From NCBI RefSeq assembly GCF_951805225.1, contig NZ_OX638201.1:5208001-5272000 (forward strand): 64,000 bases of DNA. Reading direction: 5' to 3'. A program made the translations under genes and the position numbers. Below, one piece after another: positions 44,623 to 53,115 of the stretch (positions are counted from its first letter, which is position 1; each line of letters begins with the position of its first letter). The notes below the pieces were generated by a model. That model made no database searches. It was not told the origin of the DNA and saw only the letters and a program-made list of their open reading frames with translations. The DNA comes from an uncultured Flavobacterium sp. (GTDB lineage: Bacteria; Bacteroidota; Bacteroidia; Flavobacteriales; Flavobacteriaceae).

Positions 44623-45345
44623 TTAGTGAAAAGTAAAATTAATTAAAATTGCTCGCGATTTCATAGAATCAATGTTGCCTGTCCAGCGACTTGGTCCATT
44701 TTCAGGATTATCGCGAATTAATTCGTCATTTATACCAAACATTCCTCTAATAGAAGGAGAGAAAATAAAATACTCAGAGAAAAAGTCAATTCCAAAACCA
44801 ACTTCATAAGCAGAAGTCCATTGTTTAACTCTAAATTTCCCTTCGAAGTTATCGTCTTTTGATTTTGAGTTGCTCGACAAGTTTAATGTAGTCGATAATC
44901 CTCCAACTAAATAAGGGCGAATGTTTCCTGTTCTTAAAGAAGAGAATTTTAATAATAAAGGGAAATGTATGTAAGTACTGTTTACCTCTCTAAGATAAAA
45001 AGATTCTGTAGCTTCAGCAGTATGCGGATAATATAAATCACGTTTTGTATAATATAAACCTGGTTCAAATCGCAAATTAATATATTCCTGCAATCTTAAG
45101 TCGGCAACAACTCCAACATTAAATCCCGTTGTTTTTTTGACCTGAATATCATCCGGAACCGGATTTTTGTAGTCAATTTTAAAATCGAAACTGTTGAATC
45201 CTAAATAGTATCCAAAATACAGACGTTGTTTTTGCCAGTTTTCCAGATTAATAATAGGATCTTTGCTAAACATACTTTTAGCAAATTGCGAATATCCTTT
45301 TGAGGATAATAAGACTAATAAAATTAAGATTACAGTTTTTTTCAT
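44623..45345 (-). CDS. porT: Type IX secretion system protein PorT
   Basis: 240 aa from the ATG at 45345 (MKKTVILILLVLLSS), 1 bp after ubiE. A longer in-frame start overlaps ubiE. Signal peptide cut near GYSQF. Eight-strand beta-barrel pattern with typical PorT stretches (ENWQKQRLYFGYYLGFNSFDFKI, LRFEPGLYYTKRDLYY, FSPSIRGMFGINDEL). PorT is an outer-membrane protein required for the type IX secretion and gliding machinery. No other T9SS core genes are in the window. Confidence 0.88.
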   Translation of the reverse strand: MKKTVILILLVLLSSKGYSQFAKSMFSKDPIINLENWQKQRLYFGYYLGFNSFDFKIDYKNPVPDDIQVKKTTGFNVGVVADLRLQEYINLRFEPGLYYTKRDLYYPHTAEATESFYLREVNSTYIHFPLLLKFSSLRTGNIRPYLVGGLSTTLNLSSNSKSKDDNFEGKFRVKQWTSAYEVGFGIDFFSEYFIFSPSIRGMFGINDELIRDNPENGPSRWTGNIDSMKSRAILINFTFH

Positions 45346-45346
45346 A

Positions 45347-46078
45347 CTATTTTTTAGACGCAGAATAAATGGTTGCAACACCAAAAGTTTGAGGCAAAGC
45401 TACAACATCTATAAACCCAATTTTTCTCAAAATATTGTTTAACTTTTCTCCATAAGGAAAAGCAGCAGCAGATTCAGATAAATAACCGTAAGCAGAATTG
45501 TCTTTAGAAAACAATTTTCCTATGATTGGAAGTATGTTTTTACTGTAAAAATTATATCCTTGTTTGTATGGTGTTTTGTCCGGTACAGATGTTTCTAAGA
45601 TTACAAAAACACCATTTGGTTTTAAAACTCTTAATATTTCAGAAAAACCTTTTTCCAGATTTTCAAAATTTCGAACTCCAAAACCAACAGTTATAGCGTC
45701 AAAATAATTGTCTTCGAAAGGGATGTTTTCAGAATCTCCCAAAACTAAATCAATAACACTAGAAAGTTTTTTTTCTTCTACCTTCTTTCTTCCAACTTCA
45801 AGCATTCCAGCTGAAATATCCAGTCCAATTATTTTTTCGGCATTAGTTTGTGCCATTAAAATAGCTAAGTCACCAGTTCCTGTAGCGATATCAAGAATGA
45901 TTTTAGGTTTTGTATCCGAAACAATTTTCAATACTTTTTTGCGCCATTTAACATCGATTCCAAAAGAAATTACGCGATTTAAATTGTCGTAGTTCCCAGA
46001 AATGTTATCAAACATTTGGGCAACTTGCTCTTTCTTGCCTAAAGAAGAGTCTTTATATGGAGTTATTTTTTCAGACAT
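45347..46078 (-). CDS. ubiE: Demethylmenaquinone methyltransferase
   Basis: 243 aa. SAM motif I ILDIATGTGDLAILMAQ and UbiE family motifs (MFDNISGNYDNLNRVISFGIDVKWRKK; DAITVGFGVRNFENLEKGFSEILRVLKPNG). It methylates demethylmenaquinone, the last step of menaquinone synthesis. Encoded just before porT with 1 bp between, an order seen in other flavobacteria. Confidence 0.96.
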   Translation of the reverse strand: MSEKITPYKDSSLGKKEQVAQMFDNISGNYDNLNRVISFGIDVKWRKKVLKIVSDTKPKIILDIATGTGDLAILMAQTNAEKIIGLDISAGMLEVGRKKVEEKKLSSVIDLVLGDSENIPFEDNYFDAITVGFGVRNFENLEKGFSEILRVLKPNGVFVILETSVPDKTPYKQGYNFYSKNILPIIGKLFSKDNSAYGYLSESAAAFPYGEKLNNILRKIGFIDVVALPQTFGVATIYSASKK

Positions 46079-46666
46079 TTTTTTTATTTAGGCAAATATA
46101 AACAATCTAGGTTAACTGTAATTGAGTTTTTTTATTTGTAAATCAAATGTTTTCAGAATGATTATTTGCTGTTAATTATAAGTGTGTTTTTGCATCACTA
46201 AAAGTGGGTATTTTGAAAAAATCACTAAAAGTGGGTATTGTGAGACATGTATTTAATGACCAATTTTGCTAAAGTAAAAATGATAAAATTTAATGATTGG
46301 TAGTTATAAATGACTCAAATCAAATGGGTACTTTTTTGCACTAGTAGTTCATTTGTTCTTGAAAGTAGTTTTGAAAGTATTGTTCTTGGGGTCAATACTC
46401 TTTTAAAAGTGCGAAATACGTTCTTAGGATTAAATTTGTTTTTGGAAATTTTAATTTCTTGCCTTTAATATCTTAGTGGTATTTGTTATTAAAGGCTCTT
46501 TTGAGACTTGTTCTCAATGTAACATTTATGTTATTCAGTTGTTTCAGATGTCTTTATGACATTTGTGATTTTTTTTCCAAAACTATTTCTCGAAAGAGGC
46601 AGATCTAAAAATCAATCGTTTTAAAAAACATCCTCCAAAAGAGGGTGTTTTTTTTATTTCTTTTTT
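46079..46666. other. 588-bp gap with two 19-bp direct repeats and no gene seen
   Basis: ATCACTAAAAGTGGGTATT occurs at 46194-46212 and again at 46221-46239, with 8 bp between. Start-to-start spacing is 27 bp, close to 2.5 helical turns. A weaker partial match (AAATGGGTACTTTT) follows near 46321. I see no open reading frame of note on either strand and no recognisable RNA gene. It may hold regulator sites of a lost or distant gene. The folA terminator is at the far end. Confidence 0.6.
46623..46653. terminator. Terminator of folA
   Basis: AACATCCTC / GAGGGTGTT make a 9-bp stem (one G-T pair) with a 5-nt loop and T-runs on both strands. It is about 15 bp after the folA stop codon. Confidence 0.75.
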
Positions 46667-47149
46667 TTATTTCTTAATATAAGTTTCATAAGTATAATCA
46701 TAAAGATGTTTTTCATCTTTAAAATTTTCTTCCGTTTCTACAAGTTGCCATTCACTCTCGCTAATTTTAGGAAAAAAAGTATCAGCTTCAAAAGTATGAT
46801 GCACTTTTGTTATTTCGATAATATCTGCATAAGGCAATCCCAGATTGTAAATTTCACCTCCGCCAATAATGTATGAATCTTCATTTTCAGGACATGCTGC
46901 AATTGCTTTTTCAATACTATCGACAACAATACAGCCTTCCGGATTATAATCTGTTTGGCGTGTAATTATTACGTGAACTCGGTTAGGTAATGGTTTTGGA
47001 AAACTCTCAAAAGTTTTTCTTCCCATAATAATATGATGATTGGTTGTAAGCGATTTGAATCTTTTAAAATCATTTGGCAAGTGCCAAACCAATTCATTAT
47101 TTTTTCCAAGGGCATTATTTTCGGCAACAGCCGCTATCATTATAATCAT
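46667..47149 (-). CDS. folA: Dihydrofolate reductase
   Basis: 160 aa. DHFR motifs: IAAVAENNALGKNNELVWHLPNDFKRFKSLT, HIIMGRKTFESFPKPLPNR, SYIIGGGEIYNLGL. It makes tetrahydrofolate with NADPH, needed by ThyA (encoded at 48079-48930). It follows the 2TM gene after 19 bp. Confidence 0.97.
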   Translation of the reverse strand: MIIMIAAVAENNALGKNNELVWHLPNDFKRFKSLTTNHHIIMGRKTFESFPKPLPNRVHVIITRQTDYNPEGCIVVDSIEKAIAACPENEDSYIIGGGEIYNLGLPYADIIEITKVHHTFEADTFFPKISESEWQLVETEENFKDEKHLYDYTYETYIKK

Positions 47150-47168
47150 GGTATGCTAAAACTAAATT

Positions 47169-47507
47169 TTATTTTTCTGTATCCTCATTTATTCTGGATT
47201 CTAATTGACTGATTCTTTTTTGCTGTAAAGCAACAAGTCTGTCAATTTGTTCTCTTTCCCATTTTTTATTCATGAAACGGTCCGTAATATAAACTTTTAT
47301 AAAGTGTAAAATAAAGAGAAAGAACCATATTGTTATAGCCCAAATACACCAATTTTGGTTGGTAGAATCTCCAAAACCAAAAAATCTGTTAGCCACAAAT
47401 AAAAATAATCCTCCTAGCAGAAAAAGCACAAAATGAAAATAAAGCACTTTTTTTTGCTTGAGTCTTCTCCTGGCATATTCGTATTGTTCGTGTACTTCTT
47501 TTTCCAT
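47169..47507 (-). CDS. 2TM domain-containing protein
   Basis: 112 aa. Two membrane helices (about 22-41 and 53-74), preceded by a basic YARRRLKQKK segment and followed by a coiled-coil end (LVALQQKRISQLESRIN). This matches the small 2TM family that is also found fused to LytTR or kinase proteins. Function unknown. Probably co-transcribed with folA. Confidence 0.82.
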   Translation of the reverse strand: MEKEVHEQYEYARRRLKQKKVLYFHFVLFLLGGLFLFVANRFFGFGDSTNQNWCIWAITIWFFLFILHFIKVYITDRFMNKKWEREQIDRLVALQQKRISQLESRINEDTEK

Positions 47508-47743
47508 GTGATGTAAATGAGATTATAAAGTTAAAATTTATTTTGAAAACACAATATTTTGAAGTCATAATATTTGTTTTAAAATGAGTTACGAATTCGG
47601 AATGCAAAATTTATCATGCCATAAATTATCGATATGATTTAAATAATAGTACGTTTTTGATATTATCGTAAATCGATTGTGTTGATATTAAAAGTTCATT
47701 TGATTTGTGTAATTTAGTGTATGAATCTAAAAACTAAATAGTT

Positions 47744-48040
47744 ATGTCTTTGAAAAAACAATTTATCAAAACGAAGCCGGTAGTTAAAGTAACATTTTCT
47801 ATTGATGCTAAAGATGCAAATTCGGCTGCGGTTGTAGGAGATTTCAACAACTGGAATATTGAAGAAGGAACTTTAAGTAAGTTAAAAAACGGAACTTTTA
47901 AAGCTACTTATGACTTAGTAAAAGATGCAATTTACGAGTTTAAGTATATAATTGACGGAAGTTATGTTAATGATCCTGAGGCAGATTCTTATAAATGGAA
48001 TGATTTTGCGGGAAGCGAAAACAGCGTTTTAGTTGTATAA
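47744..48040 (+). CDS. Early-set / CBM48-like glycogen-binding domain protein
   Basis: 98 aa, one isoamylase N-terminal-type domain (VKVTFSIDAKDANSAAVVGDFNNWN; FKATYDLVKDAIYEFKYIIDGSYVNDPEAD). This fold binds glucan chains in branching enzymes and AMPK beta. No enzyme domain is attached. It may bind glycogen or regulate a partner. Stands alone, with a strong terminator after it. Confidence 0.88.
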   Translation: MSLKKQFIKTKPVVKVTFSIDAKDANSAAVVGDFNNWNIEEGTLSKLKNGTFKATYDLVKDAIYEFKYIIDGSYVNDPEADSYKWNDFAGSENSVLVV

Positions 48041-48071
48041 AAAAATCCGCTTAAATTTTAAGCGGATTTTT
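48041..48071. terminator. Bidirectional terminator between CBM48 gene and thyA
   Basis: AAAAATCCGCTTAAA and TTTAAGCGGATTTTT form a near-perfect hairpin between two converging genes. Confidence 0.85.
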
Positions 48072-48078
48072 TTATAAT

Positions 48079-48930
48079 TTATACAGCAACACTTCCTTTA
48101 ATGCCGGCATGTGGCTCGTAATCTACAAGAGTGAAGTCATTATAATCAAAATCAAAAATGTTTTTAATCTCTGGGTTCAAAATCATTTTTGGTAATGGTT
48201 TTGGCTCACGAGTCAATTGCAATTCTAATTGTTCAAAATGATTGTTGTAAATGTGGGCGTCTCCAAAAGTGTGAATGAATTCTCCATATTCTAAATCGCA
48301 AACCTGAGCAATCATCATTGTCAATAAAGCGTAAGAAGCTATATTAAAAGGAACTCCTAAAAAGATATCAGCACTTCGTTGATACAATTGACAAGATAAT
48401 TTTCCCTTAGTTTCTCCTTTTTCAGTATCAGGACTTGTTACATAAAACTGAAAAAACGCATGACAAGGAGGTAAAGCAGCTTTGTTATTGGCTACGTTTT
48501 CCTCAAATGACTTTTTGGTATCCGGCAAAACAGAAGGATTCCATGCTGAAACCAACATTCTGCGGCTGTTTGGATTTGTTTTTAGCTCTGTAATTAATTC
48601 AGATATCTGATCAATTTCTTCGCTATTCCAATTACGCCATTGATGTCCGTAAACAGGTCCTAAATCTCCGTTAGAATCTGCCCATGCATCCCAGATTTTC
48701 ACTCCGTTTTCCTGAAGATATTTAATATTTGTATCGCCTTTTAAGAACCAAAGCAATTCGTAAATGATCGATTTTAAGTGTAATTTTTTGGTTGTAACCA
48801 TTGGGAAACCTTCACTTAAATCAAAACGCATTTGGTAACCAAAAACACTTTTTGTTCCGGTTCCGGTTCGGTCTCCTTTTTGATTGCCGTTTTCTAAAAC
48901 GTGTTTTACTAAATCTAAGTATTGCTTCAT
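48079..48930 (-). CDS. thyA: Thymidylate synthase
   Basis: 283 aa. Motifs: RTGTGTKSVFGYQMRFDL, WDAWADSNGDLGPVYGHQWRNW, catalytic Cys in ALPPCHAFFQFYV, QLYQRSADIFLGVPFNIASYALL, GDAHIYNNH. It makes dTMP from dUMP with methylene-THF and releases DHF for FolA encoded nearby. Confidence 0.98.
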   Translation of the reverse strand: MKQYLDLVKHVLENGNQKGDRTGTGTKSVFGYQMRFDLSEGFPMVTTKKLHLKSIIYELLWFLKGDTNIKYLQENGVKIWDAWADSNGDLGPVYGHQWRNWNSEEIDQISELITELKTNPNSRRMLVSAWNPSVLPDTKKSFEENVANNKAALPPCHAFFQFYVTSPDTEKGETKGKLSCQLYQRSADIFLGVPFNIASYALLTMMIAQVCDLEYGEFIHTFGDAHIYNNHFEQLELQLTREPKPLPKMILNPEIKNIFDFDYNDFTLVDYEPHAGIKGSVAV

Positions 48931-49006
48931 TTTTTGTTTATTCGGTTATTCGTCTAATTGTTTAATCGATTTAACGAATAAACAAATCAACGATTAAACA
49001 ATAATT

Positions 49007-49630
49007 TTATCTTTTCGAGATTTCGTCTCTGATTTTTGCTGCTTTTTCATAATCTTCCTGAGAAACTGCCTGATCTAAAAGTTCATTTAGTTCCTGTAGA
49101 CTATGTTTTGCATAAAGATCTCCAGATTGATTTGTTTCTTCTTCATGTCCAAAAGTTTCCGGATTAGAAAGTACATCATCAATTTCCTGAGAACCCTGAT
49201 CTGTTTCGGCAGTATTTGATTTTAGATAAATCCCTGCTTTGTCCAGAATGTTTTTATAAGTGAAAATTGGAGCATTAAAACGTAATGCCAATGCAATTGC
49301 ATCAGAAGTTCTCGCATCGATAATTTCTTCGATTTTATCTCTTTCGCAGATTAAACTCGAATAAAAAACACCATCAACAAGTTTGTGAATAATCACTTGT
49401 TTTACGACAATATCAAATCTTTCGGCGAAGTTTTTGAACAAATCGTGTGTTAACGGACGAGGAGGTTTTATTTCTTTTTCTAAAGCAATAGCGATTGACT
49501 GTGCTTCAAAAGCACCAATAACTATAGGTAATTTTCTTTCGCCATCGACTTCATTCAAAATTAAGGCATAAGCGCCATTTTGAGTTTGACTGTATGAAAT
49601 TCCTTTTATGGATAATTTTACTAGACTCAT
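49007..49630 (-). CDS. Bifunctional nuclease family protein with UVR motif
   Basis: 207 aa. Residues 1-130 are the BFN/DUF151 domain (VKLSIKGISYSQTQNGAYALILNEVDGERKLPIVIGAFEAQSIAIALE; IDARTSDAIALALRFNAPIF). The C-terminus (about 178-205, LQELNELLDQAVSQEDYEKAAKIRDEIS) is a UvrB/UvrC-type helical motif. The family has reported DNase/RNase activity. The cellular role in Bacteroidota is unclear. Confidence 0.9.
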   Translation of the reverse strand: MSLVKLSIKGISYSQTQNGAYALILNEVDGERKLPIVIGAFEAQSIAIALEKEIKPPRPLTHDLFKNFAERFDIVVKQVIIHKLVDGVFYSSLICERDKIEEIIDARTSDAIALALRFNAPIFTYKNILDKAGIYLKSNTAETDQGSQEIDDVLSNPETFGHEEETNQSGDLYAKHSLQELNELLDQAVSQEDYEKAAKIRDEISKR

Positions 49631-49726
49631 ATATGTGGGTAAAAAAGGGCAATTAATGCCTCATTTTAGTACTTTTTTTGATTGAAAAATAAAGGTGCAA
49701 TTTTAATCAAAAAATATGGAACAAAA

Positions 49727-49769
49727 AAGCCACCTAAAACAAAGATACGATTATCTTGTTTTTAGGCAG
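49727..49769. terminator. Probable terminator of the etf operon
   Basis: An imperfect inverted repeat with arms CCTAAAACAAAGATA and TATCTTGTTTTTAGG, followed on the minus strand by an A/T-rich run. About 25 bp after the etfA stop. Confidence 0.55.
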
Positions 49770-49794
49770 CTATATTTTTATAGAGATTTTTAAA

Positions 49795-50763
49795 TTAAGA
49801 ATGTTGAGCTTTAAAAGCTTTTAATTTCTCAATTAACTTAGGTACAATTTCGAATGCATCTCCAACAACTCCATAATCAGCCACTTTAAAGAAAGGAGCT
49901 TCTGGGTCATTATTGATAACCACTTTTACTTTTGATGAGTTGATACCAGCAATATGTTGGATCGCTCCAGAGATTCCTATTGCAATATATAAGTTAGTTG
50001 CAACTGGTTTTCCTGTTTGTCCAACGTGCTCGCTGTGAGGTCTCCATCCTAAATCAGAAACCGGTTTAGAACATGCAGTTGCAGCACCAAGTACAGCAGC
50101 TAAATCTTCTACCAATCCCCAGTTTTCTGGACCTTTCAATCCACGTCCGCCAGAAACTACAACATCAGCATCAGCGATAGAAACTTTTCCTGTTACTTTT
50201 TCTACAGATTCTACTTTTACTCCAAAATCATTGTCTCCAATTGTTGGGTTAAAGTCTTCTTCAGTTGCAGATCCTGCACTTTCGAAAATTCCGTAAGAGT
50301 TTTTAGCTAAACCAAGAACTTTTACATCTGTACTGATTTCAGTAATGTTGAAAGCTTTGTTTGAGAAAGCATTTCTTTTTACCTGAAAAGGAGAAGTGCT
50401 TATTGGTAATCCAACAACGTTAGAAGCAAAACCAGCATTTAAAGCCACTGCAACTAATGATGAAAGATAAATACTGTCTGTAGTCGAAGAAAGTAAAACT
50501 ACTTTTGTTCCTTCTTTTTCAGCAGCTTGTTTGATAACATCGGCGTAAGCCTTTGCTGTAAAACCTGCTAATTTATCGTTGTTTACTTTTAATACTTTAT
50601 CAACTCCGTATTTAGATAACTCGCTTACATCACTAATGTTAACTGTTAAAGCGGTTACAGTTGTTCCTAAAGTTTCGGCTACTTTTTTAGCGTAAGAAGC
50701 TAATTCAAAAGCAACTTTTTTAAATTTTCCTTCTGCAGATTCTGCATATATTAATATTGACAT
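49795..50763 (-). CDS. etfA: Electron transfer flavoprotein subunit alpha
   Basis: 322 aa. FAD-binding C-terminal domain with VVSGGRGLKGPENWGLVEDLAAVLGAATACSKPVSD and GQTGKPVATNLYIAIGISGAIQH. It holds the FAD that carries electrons from acyl-CoA dehydrogenases. Pairs with EtfB 71 bp upstream. Confidence 0.97.
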   Translation of the reverse strand: MSILIYAESAEGKFKKVAFELASYAKKVAETLGTTVTALTVNISDVSELSKYGVDKVLKVNNDKLAGFTAKAYADVIKQAAEKEGTKVVLLSSTTDSIYLSSLVAVALNAGFASNVVGLPISTSPFQVKRNAFSNKAFNITEISTDVKVLGLAKNSYGIFESAGSATEEDFNPTIGDNDFGVKVESVEKVTGKVSIADADVVVSGGRGLKGPENWGLVEDLAAVLGAATACSKPVSDLGWRPHSEHVGQTGKPVATNLYIAIGISGAIQHIAGINSSKVKVVINNDPEAPFFKVADYGVVGDAFEIVPKLIEKLKAFKAQHS

Positions 50764-50834
50764 AATAATTTTAGATTTTAGATTTTAGAATTCAGATTCT
50801 TTAAGACTGAACACTTAAAACTGATTACTGAATA

Positions 50835-51581
50835 CTAGATTACTTTCGCTTCGTTGTGTAATAAATTGATTAACTCATCTAAATTATCAGGAGAAACTAA
50901 TTTTACTGCTGATTTTGGAGCTGGTTTTTCAAATTTCACCGCTTTTGTATTTACTGGAGCGTCAACCGGCTCAAGAATAGTAAGAGCTTTTGTTCTTGCA
51001 GTCATAATTCCTCTCATGTTTGGAATACGAAGATCTTTTTCTTCAACAAGACCTTTTTGTCCACCAATAATTAATGGTAAAGTTGTGCTTACAGTTTCTT
51101 TTCCACCATCGATTTCACGAACTGCTTTTACATTATTTCCGTCAACAGTTAATGCTGTACAAGAATTTAAAAAGTTAGAACCTAAAATTCCTGCGATCAT
51201 TCCAGGAACCATTCCACCATTATAGTCAAGAGATTCTTTTCCTGCAATTACAAGATCGTAACCTCCGTTTTTAATTACTTCGGCAAGTTGTTTTGCAACA
51301 AAAAAACCATCAGTTGGATTCGCGTTTACACGAATAGCTTCGTTTGCACCAATTGCCAATGCTTTACGCAAAGTTGGCTCAGTATCAGGACCTCCAACAT
51401 TAACAACAGTTACAGTTGCACCTTGTTGTTCTTGAAACCAAATTGCACGTGTCAGACCAAACTCGTCATTAGGATTAATTACATATTGTACACCATTGGT
51501 ATCGAATTCTGAATCACCATTGGAGAAGTTGATTTTTGAAGTAGTATCAGGCACGTGGCTGATGCAAACTAATATTTTCAT
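50835..51581 (-). CDS. etfB: Electron transfer flavoprotein subunit beta
   Basis: 248 aa. EtfB motifs: INPNDEFGLTRAIWFQE, DLVIAGKESLDYNGGMVPGMIAGILG, VREIDGGKETVSTTLPLIIGGQKGLVEEKDLRIPNMRGIMTARTK. Binds AMP structurally and docks with dehydrogenases. A TAAATTTG promoter box (51615-51622) lies 34 bp upstream. Confidence 0.97.
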   Translation of the reverse strand: MKILVCISHVPDTTSKINFSNGDSEFDTNGVQYVINPNDEFGLTRAIWFQEQQGATVTVVNVGGPDTEPTLRKALAIGANEAIRVNANPTDGFFVAKQLAEVIKNGGYDLVIAGKESLDYNGGMVPGMIAGILGSNFLNSCTALTVDGNNVKAVREIDGGKETVSTTLPLIIGGQKGLVEEKDLRIPNMRGIMTARTKALTILEPVDAPVNTKAVKFEKPAPKSAVKLVSPDNLDELINLLHNEAKVI

Positions 51582-51614
51582 AAGTATATATTTTATATTT
51601 ATAATATTCTTTTA

Positions 51615-51622
51615 CAAATTTA
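51615..51622 (-). promoter_or_regulatory. Probable -7 promoter box of etfBA
   Basis: The minus strand reads TAAATTTG (TAnnTTTG), 34 bp upstream of the etfB start. Confidence 0.45.
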
Positions 51623-52034
51623 GAAATTAAAATCGGAATAATATACTATGCATGCATAATATTTTTTAAAAACTATTACGATTTCGCAGATTATGAAATT
51701 TTAGTGCAGTTTGGTCGCAATCGAAAAGAGATAATCCAGTCATTGCTATTGATTCTTAGGAATTTTGCAATGTATGAAGCTTTGACAACTGTTAAATTTG
51801 ACGATAGAATATACTAGCTTTTGAATTATTACGTTTTAAAGGAAGAATTCTAAAAAAATAGAATCCAACAAAAAAAGTAGAGTTTGTCTGAAAACCGTTT
51901 TAGGAATGAAAGAGATGCTTTTACATCGATTTCGTAACTATCACAATAAATTTTAAAAAGTTAAAAAGCGAAAGGCGAGAGGAAGTTCGTGTGATTTTAA
52001 ATCTAATTTATGCTTTTAAGTTATTTAAAATATT

Positions 52035-52042
52035 TATTTTTG
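52035..52042 (+). promoter_or_regulatory. Probable -7 promoter box of pdhB
   Basis: TATTTTTG, an exact match to TAnnTTTG, 31 bp before the pdhB ATG. No clear -33 TTG seen. Confidence 0.45.
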
Positions 52043-52073
52043 CTCTTCAGAAAATTCAACATACAATATAAAT

Positions 52074-53051
52074 ATGAGAACAATACAATTTAGAGAGGCC
52101 ATTTGTGAAGCGATGAGCGAAGAAATGCGTCACGATGAATCCATATATTTAATGGGCGAAGAAGTTGCAGAATATAATGGAGCTTACAAAGCTTCAAAAG
52201 GAATGCTTGCTGAGTTTGGCGAAAAAAGAGTAATCGATACTCCAATTGCTGAGCTTGGTTTTACAGGAATTGCAGTAGGATCAGCTATGAACGGTTGTCG
52301 TCCTATTGTTGAGTATATGACATTCAACTTCTGTTTAGTAGGTATTGATCAAATTATAAATAACGCTGCTAAAATGCGTCAAATGACAGGAGGACAATTT
52401 AATGTGCCTATCGTTTTTCGTGGACCAACTGCTTCTGCAGGACAATTAGGAGCTACTCACTCACAAGCTTTAGAGAACTGGTTTGCTAATACTCCTGGAC
52501 TTAAAGTTGTTGTACCTTCAACTCCTTATGATGCAAAAGGACTTTTAAAATCTGCAATTCGTGATAATGATCCTGTAATTTTTATGGAATCTGAGCAAAT
52601 GTATGGTGATAAAGGTGAAGTGCCAGACGGAGAATATACAATTCCGTTAGGAGTTGCTGATATTAAACGTGAAGGAAAAGATGTAACAATTGTTTCTTTT
52701 GGAAAAATCATTAAAGAAGCTTTTATCGCTGCTGATGAATTAGCAAAAGAAGGAATTTCATGTGAAATTATCGATTTAAGAACAGTTCGTCCAATGGATA
52801 AAGATACTATTCTTACATCTGTTAAAAAGACAAACCGTTTAGTGATATTAGAAGAAGCTTGGCCATTTGCAAGTGTTTCATCTGAAATTACATATATCGT
52901 TCAGGAACAAGCTTTTGATTTCCTTGACGCACCAATTCAACGTATTACTACTGCTGATACACCAGCACCTTACTCTCCTGTTTTACTAAAAGACTGGTTG
53001 CCAAACGCAGCTGATGTAGTAAAAGCAGTAAAGAAAGTAATGTACAAATAG
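52074..53051 (+). CDS. pdhB: Pyruvate dehydrogenase E1 component subunit beta
   Basis: 325 aa. Transketolase-like pyrimidine-binding domain (MGEEVAEYNGAYKASKGMLAEFGEKRVIDTPIAELGFTGIAVGSAMNG) and C-terminal transketolase domain (GVADIKREGKDVTIVSFGKIIKEAF; ILEEAWPFASVSSEI). It forms the thiamine-diphosphate E1 with the alpha subunit, which is not in the window. A branched-chain E1 beta is possible, but the GATHSQALENWFANTPGLKVVVPSTPYDAKGLL segment fits pyruvate E1. Confidence 0.94.
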   Translation: MRTIQFREAICEAMSEEMRHDESIYLMGEEVAEYNGAYKASKGMLAEFGEKRVIDTPIAELGFTGIAVGSAMNGCRPIVEYMTFNFCLVGIDQIINNAAKMRQMTGGQFNVPIVFRGPTASAGQLGATHSQALENWFANTPGLKVVVPSTPYDAKGLLKSAIRDNDPVIFMESEQMYGDKGEVPDGEYTIPLGVADIKREGKDVTIVSFGKIIKEAFIAADELAKEGISCEIIDLRTVRPMDKDTILTSVKKTNRLVILEEAWPFASVSSEITYIVQEQAFDFLDAPIQRITTADTPAPYSPVLLKDWLPNAADVVKAVKKVMYK

Positions 53052-53070
53052 TAAATTAAACAATACTCTT

Positions 53071-53110
53071 AAAACTTCATCAGTCATATTAATTGATGAA
53101 GTTTTTTTTT
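53071..53110 (+). terminator. pdhB terminator
   Basis: AAAACTTCATCA / TGATGAAGTTTT form a 12-bp stem with an 11-nt loop and a following T-run, 19 bp after the pdhB stop. Confidence 0.85.
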
Positions 53111-53115
53111 GCCAG

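Larger units (their letters stand above)
51582..52073. other. 492-bp divergent promoter region between etfB and pdhB
   Basis: Contains a -7 box for etfB (minus strand TAAATTTG at 51615-51622) and one for pdhB (TATTTTTG at 52035-52042). Between them I see no gene, RNA motif or repeat. Confidence 0.5.

Noticed and set aside
46252..46308. 18-codon open frame after the 19-bp direct repeats (MYLMTNFAKVK...)
   Set aside because: Too short and without recognisable leader or other support; left as non-coding.
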